Part shown: one piece after another, positions 50,917 to 59,974 of the stretch
Position numbering within the stretch: position 1 is the stretch's first letter
How the letters are laid out: every line of letters starts with the position of its first letter
From: Natrinema zhouii
Lineage (GTDB): Archaea; Halobacteriota; Halobacteria; Halobacteriales; Natrialbaceae
Direction: 5' to 3'
DNA: 64,000 bases
Assembly (NCBI RefSeq): GCF_013456555.2
Contig: NZ_CP084883.1
Coordinates: 310,001 to 374,000 of the forward strand
The notes under the pieces: model-generated
Database searches by the model: none
What the model was told of the DNA's origin: nothing
What the model saw: only the letters and a program-made list of their open reading frames with translations
Translations under genes and position numbers: made by a program

Positions 50917-52911
50917 ATGAATTCAGAAACGGAATCCGGACGGTCGGTGGTATCGAGAGTCCCCCGTGTGCTCGACGTCGGCGTCACGGTTAGTGCGATC
51001 GTGTTCTGGGCGATCGTCCTCTACTGGGCGCGCACGCAGGGGTGGGGCCGCGTACAGTACGGTGTCATCTTCATCGGGGCGATCCTCACCGTGTATGCGC
51101 TCGACCAGTCGCGGCAAGCGTTCGAGGAGGGCGACCGAATCGACGCTGCCGTCCTGTTGCCGGCCTCGATCGTGCTCATCACGGCGTCGGTGTACTTCGC
51201 CCTGAACTTCGACCGCGTCTACGTCCAGCAACAGGGCTACGCGCTCGAGCACGAGTACATGCTGGCGCGGCTCATCATCCTCTCGATACTGTACCTCACG
51301 TGGCGCGAGTTCGGAAACCTGTTCCTCGGGCTCGTCGGCGGGGTCATCCTCTACGGGATGTACGGCGACGCGATTTCGGGGATCCTGGGCCACGGCGGGA
51401 TGACCGAGCTGACGCTCCTGCAGTCGCTGGTTACCGACCTGTACGGCTTCTACGGGAGCCTCACGCAGCTGACCGCCGCGTGGATCGCGCCGTTCCTCCT
51501 GTACGCAGGCCTGCTGTTCGCCTACGGCGCGTTCGATCTGATCCTTCGCGTCGCGATCGAGTCGGCGAACTACATCAGGTCCGGCGTGGCCCAGACGGCG
51601 GTGCTCGCCTCGACTGTCATCGGGTCGATCAACGGCTCCTATACCGCGAACGCTGCCATGACGGGCTCATTCACGATTCCGACGATGAAGGACAGCGGGA
51701 TGGCCCCCCATCGGGCGGCCGCCATCGAGGCGGTCGCGTCGACGTCCGGCCAGGTGCTGCCGCCCGTCATGGGCGCGTCGGCGTTCGTCATGGCGTCGTA
51801 TCTGGGCGTCGCCTATCTCAACGTCGTCATCGCCGGGCTCGTTCCAGCAGCCATTCTTGTCGCGTCGATCGGGATCGCTGTCCACTACACCGCGATCAGC
51901 GACGCCAGCAGCCAGGAGATGAATTTCACGGAGTTCTTCGACGAGCAGCTCACCCAGCGGGAGAAGTTCGTCGAAGCGGTCCGGTTCGGCGTTCCCTTCC
52001 TCGTGCTGGTGTACTACCTCGGAATCGCCCAGTACACGGTGATGACGGCCGCGTTCTGGACTATCGTTTCGATGATCCTCACTGGCGTCTTCTTCCCCGT
52101 GGTTCAGCGCCTGCTAGACGACTCAGCCTCCGGGGCTGTCTCGGAGTTCATCGCCCAGTTCTGGAACACGGTCCGCGGGTTCCGCCGCGGGGCGATCATC
52201 CTTGCGCCGATCGCGATTATTCTTGCGGCGGTCAACGGCGTCGTCGACATCTTCAGCGTGACCGGCGTACCGAACAAGATCGCGCTGCTGTTGATCGATC
52301 TCTCGGGCGGCGTCCTCCTGCTCGCCGTGCTCCTCGCAATGCTGGTGTGCATCCTGATGGGGATCGGAATGCCGACGGTCGCGGCGTACGTCATCGTCGC
52401 GATCCTCATCGCACCGACGCTCATCTCAGACTTCAGCATTCCTGAGATCACGGCCCACTACACCGTGTTCTACGCCGCGATTCTCGCCGGGATCACCCCG
52501 CCAGTCGCGACGGCCGCGGTCGTCACGGCCGGGATCGCCGAGGCGAACTTCTGGCGGGTCTGTGGCGCGGCGATCAAAATCGCCGCGCCGCTGTTCGTCC
52601 TGCCGATTGCGTTCGTCTACAACCCCGCGATGATTTCTATGTCGTTCGGACTCTCGACCGTGATCGCCGGAGCGCTGGTTCTCCTCGGCGCCATCGCGAT
52701 AATCTACGGCCTCAACTATCCGTTCAGAATGCGCTTCGGCCGTCGAGTTGTGCTGCGCGTCGCACTGACCGTCGTCGGGACCGTCGTGATGGTCTATCCC
52801 GGTCGCTTCGTCAAGTTAGCTGGGATCGCCCTGTTCGTCGGTATCTTCGTCATGGAGAAGGTGATGGTCCGCGGTATGGATCTGCCGTTCTTCCAGGGGG
52901 TGGGACAATGA
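50917..52911 (+). CDS. TRAP transporter fused permease (TAXI type)
   Basis: 664 residues with about 17 membrane spans. The small and large TRAP subunits are fused, as usual for TAXI systems. Characteristic segments are IGSINGSYTANAAMTGSFTIP and STSGQVLPPVMGASAFVMA (DctM core), and late ITPPVATAAVVTAGIAEANF. It is an ion-coupled importer working with the preceding binding protein. Its stop overlaps the next small gene by 4 nt. Confidence 0.9.
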   Translation: MNSETESGRSVVSRVPRVLDVGVTVSAIVFWAIVLYWARTQGWGRVQYGVIFIGAILTVYALDQSRQAFEEGDRIDAAVLLPASIVLITASVYFALNFDRVYVQQQGYALEHEYMLARLIILSILYLTWREFGNLFLGLVGGVILYGMYGDAISGILGHGGMTELTLLQSLVTDLYGFYGSLTQLTAAWIAPFLLYAGLLFAYGAFDLILRVAIESANYIRSGVAQTAVLASTVIGSINGSYTANAAMTGSFTIPTMKDSGMAPHRAAAIEAVASTSGQVLPPVMGASAFVMASYLGVAYLNVVIAGLVPAAILVASIGIAVHYTAISDASSQEMNFTEFFDEQLTQREKFVEAVRFGVPFLVLVYYLGIAQYTVMTAAFWTIVSMILTGVFFPVVQRLLDDSASGAVSEFIAQFWNTVRGFRRGAIILAPIAIILAAVNGVVDIFSVTGVPNKIALLLIDLSGGVLLLAVLLAMLVCILMGIGMPTVAAYVIVAILIAPTLISDFSIPEITAHYTVFYAAILAGITPPVATAAVVTAGIAEANFWRVCGAAIKIAAPLFVLPIAFVYNPAMISMSFGLSTVIAGALVLLGAIAIIYGLNYPFRMRFGRRVVLRVALTVVGTVVMVYPGRFVKLAGIALFVGIFVMEKVMVRGMDLPFFQGVGQ

Positions 52912-53141
52912 GCACGAATCCGTCGGACGACCCTCCCGAAAAGGCGGTCGACACTGAGAACGTCGGAGGACTCGAGGAGATCCTCCCGCCCCAGTTGCTG
53001 CCGATCTGGAGCCGCGTGCAGCTGATTCAGGAGTTCCGAGACGCCCACGGGCGAACGTACATCTCGGTCGCAGAAGCGATCATCGCGATCGGGCTTACCG
53101 CCGGTTACCTCTACTGGCTCACCCTCTACTTCGGCGGATAA
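52908..53141 (+). CDS. Small single-span membrane protein of the TRAP operon
   Basis: 77 residues. Acidic N-terminus (about 1-30), then EILPPQLLPIWSRVQLIQEF and a C-terminal membrane span (EAIIAIGLTAGYLYWLTLYF). Begins with ATGA overlap on the permease stop, so made with it. No known family. By position, an auxiliary subunit of the TRAP transporter. Confidence 0.7.
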   Translation: MSTNPSDDPPEKAVDTENVGGLEEILPPQLLPIWSRVQLIQEFRDAHGRTYISVAEAIIAIGLTAGYLYWLTLYFGG

Positions 53142-53198
53142 GACCGGCACGTCTTTCCGCCGTCCGGATTCGGTTCGATTGCTCAAGCACCGCCGCGA

Positions 53199-54677
53199 TC
53201 AGTCCCGCCACTCCGCTGCTCGTCGGATATCGTGCGGGATGTGAGCGCTCTGATCCCGAACGTCGTCGAGGTAGTCGCGAAGTCGCGTTTCAAACGAGGG
53301 GTGAGCGCAGCGATCGACGATCCGTTCGGCGCGTTCGATCGGCGAGCAGCCTCGAACGTCCGCAACCCCCTGCTCGGTGACAAAGACGTCGATATCATGT
53401 TCGGTGTGATCGACGTGGAACGCCATCGGGATGACGCGCGAGATCTCGCCGTCGTCGTGTGTCGACGGCAGTGCACAGATCGTGAGCAGCGCGTTTCGGT
53501 TGAAATCTCCGGAGCCACCGACCCCGTTTATCATCCGCGTTCCGCCAACATGCGTCGAGTTGACGTTGCCGTAGATGTCGAACTCGATTGCGCTGTTGAC
53601 TCCGATGACGCCGAACCGATCGATCAATCCAGGGTGGTTCGAGACGTCCGTCGGCCGGAGAACGACGTCTCGTGCGTAGCGTTCGACGTCCGCGAAGAGT
53701 CGGTCCTGTCCCTCGTCGGTCAGCGCCAGCGCCGTCGCGCTCGCACACTCCAGTTCGCCGGCGTCGAGCATGTCGAACAGTCCGTCCTGAATCAGTTCGC
53801 CGAAGTACGCGACGTCCCGATCGCCGAACTCAAGGGATCGCAACTCACCCATCAACGCGTTGCCGAGCGATCCGACGCCGAACTGGAAGTGGACCTCGTC
53901 CTCGAACGCCGGGGACCGCTCCAGTTCCGCAGCGAGGAAGTCTCCGAGGTTGTCCGCGATCGCGAGGTCGTCGTCAGTCGGCTCCCGGAACGAGTAGGTG
54001 TCGTCGGCGCGATCGGCCTCCACGACTCCGACGAGCTTCTCGGGATCGAAGCCGATGGCCGATGTCCCGATTCGGTCGCCCGGCTCCGTCAGCGGGATCG
54101 GGCCCCGGCTCGGCGGCGCGTCGGGGCGGTAAACGTCGTGGAGCGACTGGACCTCGAGCGGCTGGCGGTGGTTCACTTCGACGAGGAGTTCGTCCGTGGC
54201 CTCCACGAACGCTGGCACTTGGCCGATCGACGTCGACGGGACGAACCAGTCCTCGCCGACGGCGATCGCCTCGACGATGGCGACGTCGGGATCGACGAGG
54301 CCGCCGTACTGGATGTCGTCGCCGATCGACGACGCGTTCCGGTCGCTGAACGCGATCTCGCGTCGGTTCGTCGCCGCTCGGGCGGCTGCGGAGGACTGGT
54401 ACGTGAAGCGGCGATCGATCGCGCCCGACTCAACGAGTGACACGTCGATCTCGTCACCGACGTTGCCGCTGCTGACGACCGTCAGTGATAACTCGCGATC
54501 CGACTCGGCCAATGCGAGCGGGATTCGCTTGGGATAGCCGACGCTGCCGAACCCGCTTGTGAGCACGGTCGCGTCGCTGTCGATTTGTGCGGCGGCGGAT
54601 GCGGCGTCCGTGAGTGGAAGGTCGCCCTTCAGACGTTGATTAATCGGTCTCGTCTGAGGTTGTCGGTCTCCGTTCAT
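53199..54677 (-). CDS. Acetyl-CoA hydrolase/CoA-transferase family protein
   Basis: 492 residues from ATG 54677. The active-site block GVNSAIEFDIYGNVNSTHVGG contains the CoA-ester-forming glutamate of the Cat1/succinyl-CoA:acetate transferase group, followed by MINGVGGSGDF. N-terminal VLTSGFGSVGYPKRIPLALA is typical. The upstream frame to 54827 has no similarity. It would move CoA between short acids, for example products of sugar-acid breakdown. Convergent with the TRAP operon. Confidence 0.85.
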   Translation of the reverse strand: MNGDRQPQTRPINQRLKGDLPLTDAASAAAQIDSDATVLTSGFGSVGYPKRIPLALAESDRELSLTVVSSGNVGDEIDVSLVESGAIDRRFTYQSSAAARAATNRREIAFSDRNASSIGDDIQYGGLVDPDVAIVEAIAVGEDWFVPSTSIGQVPAFVEATDELLVEVNHRQPLEVQSLHDVYRPDAPPSRGPIPLTEPGDRIGTSAIGFDPEKLVGVVEADRADDTYSFREPTDDDLAIADNLGDFLAAELERSPAFEDEVHFQFGVGSLGNALMGELRSLEFGDRDVAYFGELIQDGLFDMLDAGELECASATALALTDEGQDRLFADVERYARDVVLRPTDVSNHPGLIDRFGVIGVNSAIEFDIYGNVNSTHVGGTRMINGVGGSGDFNRNALLTICALPSTHDDGEISRVIPMAFHVDHTEHDIDVFVTEQGVADVRGCSPIERAERIVDRCAHPSFETRLRDYLDDVRDQSAHIPHDIRRAAEWRD

Positions 54678-54905
54678 AATCGTCCGAGCGATCTCAGTGC
54701 GATCTCGCGGACCGAACTGGTTATATCGTAAACTGTTCGATGAGCGACCGCGGGTATCACCTTCCGATCGATGGTAGCGTGGATCATCGGTTGTCTCCGA
54801 CGCTTCGGACGGCCGTCCGTCGGTCAAGCTCGCTCGCCACCGTGTCGACCGTCTTGTGACGTCCTCGACTCATACTTCCTGGGATGTGGACAAAAAACTT
54901 TGCAG

Positions 54906-55740
54906 AGCACTGTCTAGTTTAGCACCTTCGCTGGTGTCTGTCCATTAAGTGATTGGTGCGGTCGTTGTATGTTGTAGTAGTGTACAAATTGTTCAAGTAA
55001 TTCTCTGACGCTCGCCCGACTGACCATTCACGAATTATAGAAGCGGTCAACGCGCATCTTGAAGGTATGAAACCACTTTTCGATCAGGTTTCGGTCAACG
55101 TATTTAAGCTAACCGCTCAACTCTAATCAGGAGAGGGAAAGTCAGGTATACGTATCCATCGACGAAAAACACCGTCTCGGAGGGATCGTGTTTCTCGGTC
55201 AACTTATGCAGGAACGTAGCGGCCGGATCGGTTCCTCGTCATCCGAAGACTGCGACCTCAAGAATCAACCGAGAGTCTAGGCTAATTGCAGTATATTCCC
55301 AAGACCAGCTACTGTTAATATTGAAAGCAGGCTTATCAATGGCGACCCACGACGGCTTCACCGTCCTCAGAACGCGAAGCTTTCTGATGTTGAGTCGAAT
55401 CAACGATTCGCCGACCATTGGAGAGCAAGCTCTCCAAGAGGCCGCACGAGAGCTTTGCTCTCGTGAACGTCGGCGGGTCTGGAACGCTGTCAGCCAGCCG
55501 ATGTACCCACCGCCAGATTGCTTGATGAGACCGTTCAACGCCGAGCAAGCGAAGAATCGCTTGTGACTCTCGAATCGAACAACCGGTCGCGTGGAGCGGG
55601 ACGGCGAACACCCTGACTGTTCGAGCAGTAAAGATGGAGAAACGCCCCCTAAGCGACTGCCGACGGCGAAGGCAACCAGACGAAGAACATCCTGACCAAC
55701 AGCTCCGCTTACAACGCACAGAACCAATTTTCAATAACTA
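54906..55740 (-). pseudogene. Degenerate IS6-like transposase, second type (copy 2)
   Basis: Starts near 55734 with RTVRVFAVPLHATGCSIRE and ILRLLGVERSHQAIWRWVHRLADSVPDPPT. A hairpin array (55351-55465) then splits the gene before KPSWVAIDK. Later parts (RLILEVAVFG and the C-terminal segments) are in shifted frames with stops. It ends in the terminal repeat GCACTGTCTAGTTTAGCACC (from 54907), as in the copies at 32.9 and 57.2 kb. The other end is not identifiable. Confidence 0.75.
55351..55465. repeat. Array of five short hairpins inside the IS remnant
   Basis: Five stem-loops with 2-3-nt loops in 115 bp: 55351-55365 (GACGG...CCGTC), 55368-55386 (CAGAA...TTCTG), 55396-55410 (CGAATC-AAC-GATTCG), 55418-55437 (TTGGAGAGC-AA-GCTCTCCAA) and 55445-55465 (CACGAGAGC-TTT-GCTCTCGTG). 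They sit where other members of this transposase family have only a few residues. Confidence 0.7.
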
Positions 55741-55781
55741 CCATTAAATTCTTATGATATTACTGCGAGTGTGTCACATTG

Positions 55782-57038
55782 ATGCGCTCGATGCTTCGAC
55801 CTCAGACCAGACGAAAAGTACTCAAGACGATCGGTGGTACAGCGGCTGCAGCCGGTTTCGTCGGTACCGTGAGCGGTCGACAGCGAACCGGTGACAGAAA
55901 ACAGGGTCGTGGGACACGCTACGCTGCGTTCAACATAATCGAACTGGAGACAGAGCAGGTTCAAAATCCGGGTGATCCACAAGCAGAAGCGGCCGCCAGA
56001 GTCATCCAAGAAGTCCGGCCAGACATCCTCGTCGTCAACGAACTCACCAACAACCTCCAGCAGGGAAAATACACAGGCAGAGCGAACATCGACGCGTTCG
56101 TCGAGAACTACCTCAGCGTCCCGCAACGAGACAACCTCAGCGGTATTAACTACGAATACACGCTCCAGCCGGAGAGCAATACAGGTGTCCTCCCCGAACA
56201 GGACTACGATTTCAACAAGGACGGAACGGCTGGTGAGCGGCCGGGTGACGCGTTCGGGTTCGGGGAGTATCCGGGTCACTATGCGTTCGCGATTGCGAGC
56301 AAGTATCCGATCGACGAATCGAGCGTTCGTTCGTTTCAGACGTTTAAATGGGCAGACATGCCGGGGAACCTCATTCCGGTCGCGGGCGAAGAAGGCGTCG
56401 TCACGGATCCCGAGGATGGCGAAATTTCGCTCTACCTCACGGAGGAGGAACTCGATGTCTATCGGCTCTCTTCGAAGACTCACATCGATGTTCCGTTTGA
56501 GGTCGAGGGTGAGACGGTTCACGGCCTGTTCGCGCACCCGACGCCGCCCGGCTTCGACGGTGTGAACAACTTCAACGGGAGGTGGAATCACGACGAAGTC
56601 CGATTCTTCGCAGATTACGTCGCTGGCGAAGAGTATATCTACGACGATAGTGGCGTCCGCGGCGGTCTCCACGACAACGCCTCCTACGTCCTGATGGGCG
56701 ACATGAATGCGGGGCCGGGCCTGGGTCGGGATGAGCGTCCGCTCACTCCTGCCCAGACGTTCTTTGTCGACAACGACGACTTCTATACCGACCGTCTCCC
56801 GAAGAGTCCGGGCGGGGCGCAACGCGGTCTCCCGACCGCGACACGGACCGGCGGTGATTTTGAGGGCGTTGTCGAACAGATAGACTACGTTCTCCCCTCA
56901 CCGAACCTCTCGCTTCGCGCTTCGTCGGTCGTCTGGCCGAGCAAGAACGCAACGAAGCGGAACCTCGGTGAGGACGTCAGTACGGCCTCGGATCACCGAC
57001 TCGTCTGGGCCGACATCGAGACGCATCCCCGCCACTGA
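55782..57038 (+). CDS. Tat-exported endonuclease/exonuclease/phosphatase-family protein
   Basis: 418 residues from ATG 55782 (TTG 55779 and ATG 55791 alternatives). Tat signal TRRKVLKTIGGTAAAAGF. EEP-fold motifs follow in order: YAAFNIIE, ILVVNEL (metal glutamate), GLFAHPTPPGFDG, YVLMGDMNAGPG (catalytic D-x-N), IDYVLPS and SDHRLVWADI. Such enzymes cut phosphodiester bonds in nucleic acid or lipid headgroups; extracellular DNA use is one option. The gene lies between two same-orientation IS6-like remnants, suggesting it arrived as mobile cargo. Confidence 0.85.
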   Translation: MRSMLRPQTRRKVLKTIGGTAAAAGFVGTVSGRQRTGDRKQGRGTRYAAFNIIELETEQVQNPGDPQAEAAARVIQEVRPDILVVNELTNNLQQGKYTGRANIDAFVENYLSVPQRDNLSGINYEYTLQPESNTGVLPEQDYDFNKDGTAGERPGDAFGFGEYPGHYAFAIASKYPIDESSVRSFQTFKWADMPGNLIPVAGEEGVVTDPEDGEISLYLTEEELDVYRLSSKTHIDVPFEVEGETVHGLFAHPTPPGFDGVNNFNGRWNHDEVRFFADYVAGEEYIYDDSGVRGGLHDNASYVLMGDMNAGPGLGRDERPLTPAQTFFVDNDDFYTDRLPKSPGGAQRGLPTATRTGGDFEGVVEQIDYVLPSPNLSLRASSVVWPSKNATKRNLGEDVSTASDHRLVWADIETHPRH

Positions 57039-57217
57039 CGGGAATTCGGCTCTTTCACTCTTGACATCCACCCACGACACGAGCTCTGGCGTCGGAACTG
57101 GCGGCGGAACTCTCCTTTTGTGGCGGGGAGTGTTTGATGATGTTGTTTGTCTGGTCTCGCAGTAAGAGTAAGTATACTGATGCCAGTGACTCAGCTGTCA
57201 GTACATATCCCCTCCAA
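57039..57217. other. Short gene-free stretch
   Basis: About 180 bp between the EEP gene and insertion debris. Nothing recognised. Confidence 0.4.
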
Positions 57218-57771
57218 GGCACTGTCTAGTTTAGCACCTCCGATGGCATCTGTCCGTTAAGTGATTGGTGCGGTCATTATGTGTTGCGATAATGCACAAA
57301 CTACCCAAGATACTCTCTGTCACTCGCCCGATTGTCCACCTACGAATCATGGAAGTGGTCAACGCGCGTCTTGAAGGTATGAATCCACTTTTCGATTCGG
57401 TTTCGATCAACGTAGTTGAGCTGACCGCTCGACCCTAATCGGGATAGGGAAGTCAGATAGGCGTAGCCATCGACGAGAACGCGATCTCTCCGAGACGGTA
57501 TTTCTCGGCCAACTTATGCAGAAACGCAGCGGCTGGATCGGTGCCTCGTCATCCGAAGACTGCGGCATCAAGAATCAACCGCGAGTCTAGGTCGATTGCA
57601 TCATATACCCAAGACCAGACGCCGTTGATATTGACAGCGGTCTCATCAATGGCGACCCGCGACGGCTTCGCCGTCCTCAGAACGCTTCGCGTTCTGATGG
57701 GCCGCACGAGAGCTTCGCTCTTGTGGACGTCGGCGGGTCTAGAACGCTGTCAGCCAGCCGATGTACCCACT
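57218..57771 (-). pseudogene. Degenerate IS6-like transposase, second type (copy 3)
   Basis: Begins with terminal repeat GGCACTGTCTAGTTTAGCAC and holds C-terminal to central transposase sequence in broken frames, including VAIDETAVNING near 57640. The N-terminal part is cut off at about 57771, within the WVHRLADSV block. A three-hairpin array (57661-57725) occupies the same site as in copy 2. Confidence 0.75.
57661..57725. repeat. Array of three short hairpins inside the IS remnant
   Basis: GACGGC-TTC-GCCGTC (57661-57675), CAGAACGC-TTC-GCGTTCTG (57678-57696) and CACGAGAGC-TTC-GCTCTTGTG (57705-57725). All have a three-base loop (GAA on the other strand). Fewer units than at 55.4 kb. Confidence 0.7.
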
Positions 57772-57928
57772 TGAGTATCTCATTGCGCATCAAAGATACT
57801 CTGATAGCCACTGGAGCACCGATATACGTAGTAGCACTTTCGTCGCGTCGATACCGCTTCAACGAACGGGAACCGGCTACACTCTATTATCGGTGTGGCG
57901 GGACCCGAGATATCGAACGAGGGTTCGA
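57772..57928. other. Gene-free stretch before the IMPase gene end
   Basis: About 160 bp of mixed sequence downstream of the convergently placed IS remnant. Nothing recognised. Confidence 0.4.
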
Positions 57929-58714
57929 TTACGTCACGGCTCTCCCTACGCGTTCGACGACCTCGTCGTGGGCGTTCCCGTTCGACGCGACGAGCCCTTC
58001 ACAACCCGGTTTCCAGGGGTTCCCCTCAAGGTCGGTTACCGACCCGCCGGCTCGTTTGACCAGCGCGATGCCGGCGATGGTATCCCACGGGTTCGGGTCC
58101 GGTTGCAGGGACACGGCCGCATCGAGCGCGCCGGAAGCGACCATGCCGAGTGTCACTTGCGCGCAGCCGAACCGACGCAGGTCGCCGAACTGGCGTATCA
58201 ACTCCCGGAGGAGGTCGCCGAACTGTTGGTCGCGTTCGGGACCGTACCGAAGGATCGGTGCGACGGTAAACCGCTCGAGATCCGTTCGAGGACTGACGGC
58301 GATCGGTTCGTCGTTCAAGGTTGCGCCGTCGGCATCCGCCACGAACGTATCGCCGAGCGCCGGGGCAACGGTCACTGCTGCGACGGTCTCGTGGTCGCGG
58401 ACAGCGGCGACGGTCGTCGTCCACAGCCGTGTCCCGCGAACGAAGTTCGTCGTCCCGTCGATCGGATCGATCACCCACGCGTTGCCGTCCTCGGGAACGG
58501 ACTTCAACTCGTCTTCTTCCTCGCCGACGATAGTCGCGTTCGGATACGCGTCGCGAATGATCTCGATAACGCGGTGTTGCGTCTCGGTGTCCGCTCTGGT
58601 GACGAAGTCCATCTTCGAGTCTTTGGTTTCTACGTCCAAGTCGGTGCGGAAGTAGCCGTGCGCAATCTCGGCCCCTTCGGCCGCCGCTTCATACGCTGTG
58701 TCAGGTAGTGTCAT
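57929..58714 (-). CDS. Inositol monophosphatase-family phosphatase
   Basis: 261 residues. Metal-binding motifs IVGEEEDE, WVIDPIDGTTNFV and the C-terminal WDTIAGIALVKRAGG are complete, so it is probably active. The family dephosphorylates inositol-1-phosphate, fructose-1,6-bisphosphate or nucleotide 3'-phosphates. Its position directly downstream of a sugar ABC operon (63-nt gap, same strand) points to a sugar-phosphate substrate. Confidence 0.85.
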   Translation of the reverse strand: MTLPDTAYEAAAEGAEIAHGYFRTDLDVETKDSKMDFVTRADTETQHRVIEIIRDAYPNATIVGEEEDELKSVPEDGNAWVIDPIDGTTNFVRGTRLWTTTVAAVRDHETVAAVTVAPALGDTFVADADGATLNDEPIAVSPRTDLERFTVAPILRYGPERDQQFGDLLRELIRQFGDLRRFGCAQVTLGMVASGALDAAVSLQPDPNPWDTIAGIALVKRAGGSVTDLEGNPWKPGCEGLVASNGNAHDEVVERVGRAVT

Positions 58715-58777
58715 TGTTATCTGTAGTGTTCGTGACTGGAGTACTAAACTGTGGTGAATTTGCGAGAAAGAGGCCGA

Positions 58778-59974
58778 TCAGACGATTCGTGTCCCGTCCT
58801 CCTCGAACAGCCACGACTCCTCGGTCTGAATGTCGACGTGAACCCGCTCAGTCTCCCTCGAGATCTCGCCCTGCGGCGTGACCGCCGACAGATCGGTGCC
58901 GTCCGCAGACAGGTGGACGGCGTCCCGGTCACCGAGGGGTTCGACGACGTCGAGGTCGGCGACGAACGCCCCTCGGTCGAGTTCGAGATCCAGATACTCC
59001 GGTCGAATTCCGTAGACGACCGTCTCTCCCGCGTACTGTTCGAGGTGGTCTGCCTGCGTCTCCGTGGCCGGGATCGCGGCGAAGTCGGAGACGAGTTCGA
59101 ATCCGTCGGCCGTCCGCTCGACGGTACACTCGATGAGGTTCGGGGACGGCGAGCCGATAAAGCCCGCGACGAACTTGTTGTTCGGTTCGTTGTAGATCTC
59201 GTAGGGCGTGCCGATCTGCTGGACGTACCCCTCGTCCATCACGACGATCTTGTCTCCGAGCGTCATCGCCTCCTCCTGATCGTGCGTCACGAAGATCATC
59301 GCCGTATTCAGTTCCCGTTGGATCTTCTTGACCTCGACGCGCATGTGGTCGCGGAGGTTCGCGTCGAGCGCCGAGAACGGCTCGTCGAGCAGGAATCCCG
59401 CGGGCTCCATCACCATCGCGCGGCCGAGCGAGACGCGTTGCTGTTGGCCGCCCGAGAGCGCCGACGGTTTCCGATCGAGGGTCTCGGAGAGGCCGAGCGT
59501 TTCGGCGACCTCCTCGACGCGGCGGGTCTTCTCTTCGCTCGAGAGGTCGGTGTTCATGTCCAGTCCGAACCGGATGTTCTTCCGGACGCTCATGTGCGGG
59601 AACAACGCGATGCTCTGGAAGACGAACGCGAGGTTTCTGTCTTTGGATTTTAAGCCGGTGATGTCTTCGCCGCCGACGGTGATGTCGCCCCGATCCGGCT
59701 CCTCCAATCCAGCGATACACCGGAGCGTCGTCGTTTTCCCGCAGCCGGACGGACCGACGAGCACGACGAACTCGCCCTCGTCGATCTCGATGTTCACGTC
59801 GTCACAAGCGACGACCGAGCCGTCGTTGAACGTCTTCCGGACGCCGTCGAGTTGAATCCGGTTGCCCGATGCGCTCGCGTCGACTGCGTTCTGGTCACTG
59901 TGCGATTCGTCCGATCGTTCCGTTCGGGTTTCCGAACCGGTATCTTCCGTCTGTTTCATGGGTTTTCGACTCAT
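58778..59974 (-). CDS. Sugar ABC transporter ATPase 2 (CUT1, MalK/UgpC type)
   Basis: 398 residues. After a 40-residue acidic N-terminal extension come GPSGCGKTT (Walker A), VFQSIALFPHM, LSGGQQQRVSLGRA, FLLDEPFSALD and VTHDQ. The C-terminus carries the TOBE-type domain (YGIRPEYLDLELD). Start overlaps the permease stop by 4 nt. Last transporter gene before the IMPase. Confidence 0.9.
   Translation of the reverse strand: MSRKPMKQTEDTGSETRTERSDESHSDQNAVDASASGNRIQLDGVRKTFNDGSVVACDDVNIEIDEGEFVVLVGPSGCGKTTTLRCIAGLEEPDRGDITVGGEDITGLKSKDRNLAFVFQSIALFPHMSVRKNIRFGLDMNTDLSSEEKTRRVEEVAETLGLSETLDRKPSALSGGQQQRVSLGRAMVMEPAGFLLDEPFSALDANLRDHMRVEVKKIQRELNTAMIFVTHDQEEAMTLGDKIVVMDEGYVQQIGTPYEIYNEPNNKFVAGFIGSPSPNLIECTVERTADGFELVSDFAAIPATETQADHLEQYAGETVVYGIRPEYLDLELDRGAFVADLDVVEPLGDRDAVHLSADGTDLSAVTPQGEISRETERVHVDIQTEESWLFEEDGTRIV

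Noticed and set aside
53232..54440. Long plus-strand frame over the CoA-transferase gene
   Set aside because: The minus-strand gene has the conserved active-site glutamate block; the plus frame is arginine/valine-rich with no motif.
55351..55465. Hairpin array as an integron attC cassette or a transcription terminator
   Set aside because: No integrase, no attC core sites, and the stems lie inside a transposase reading frame without T-runs.
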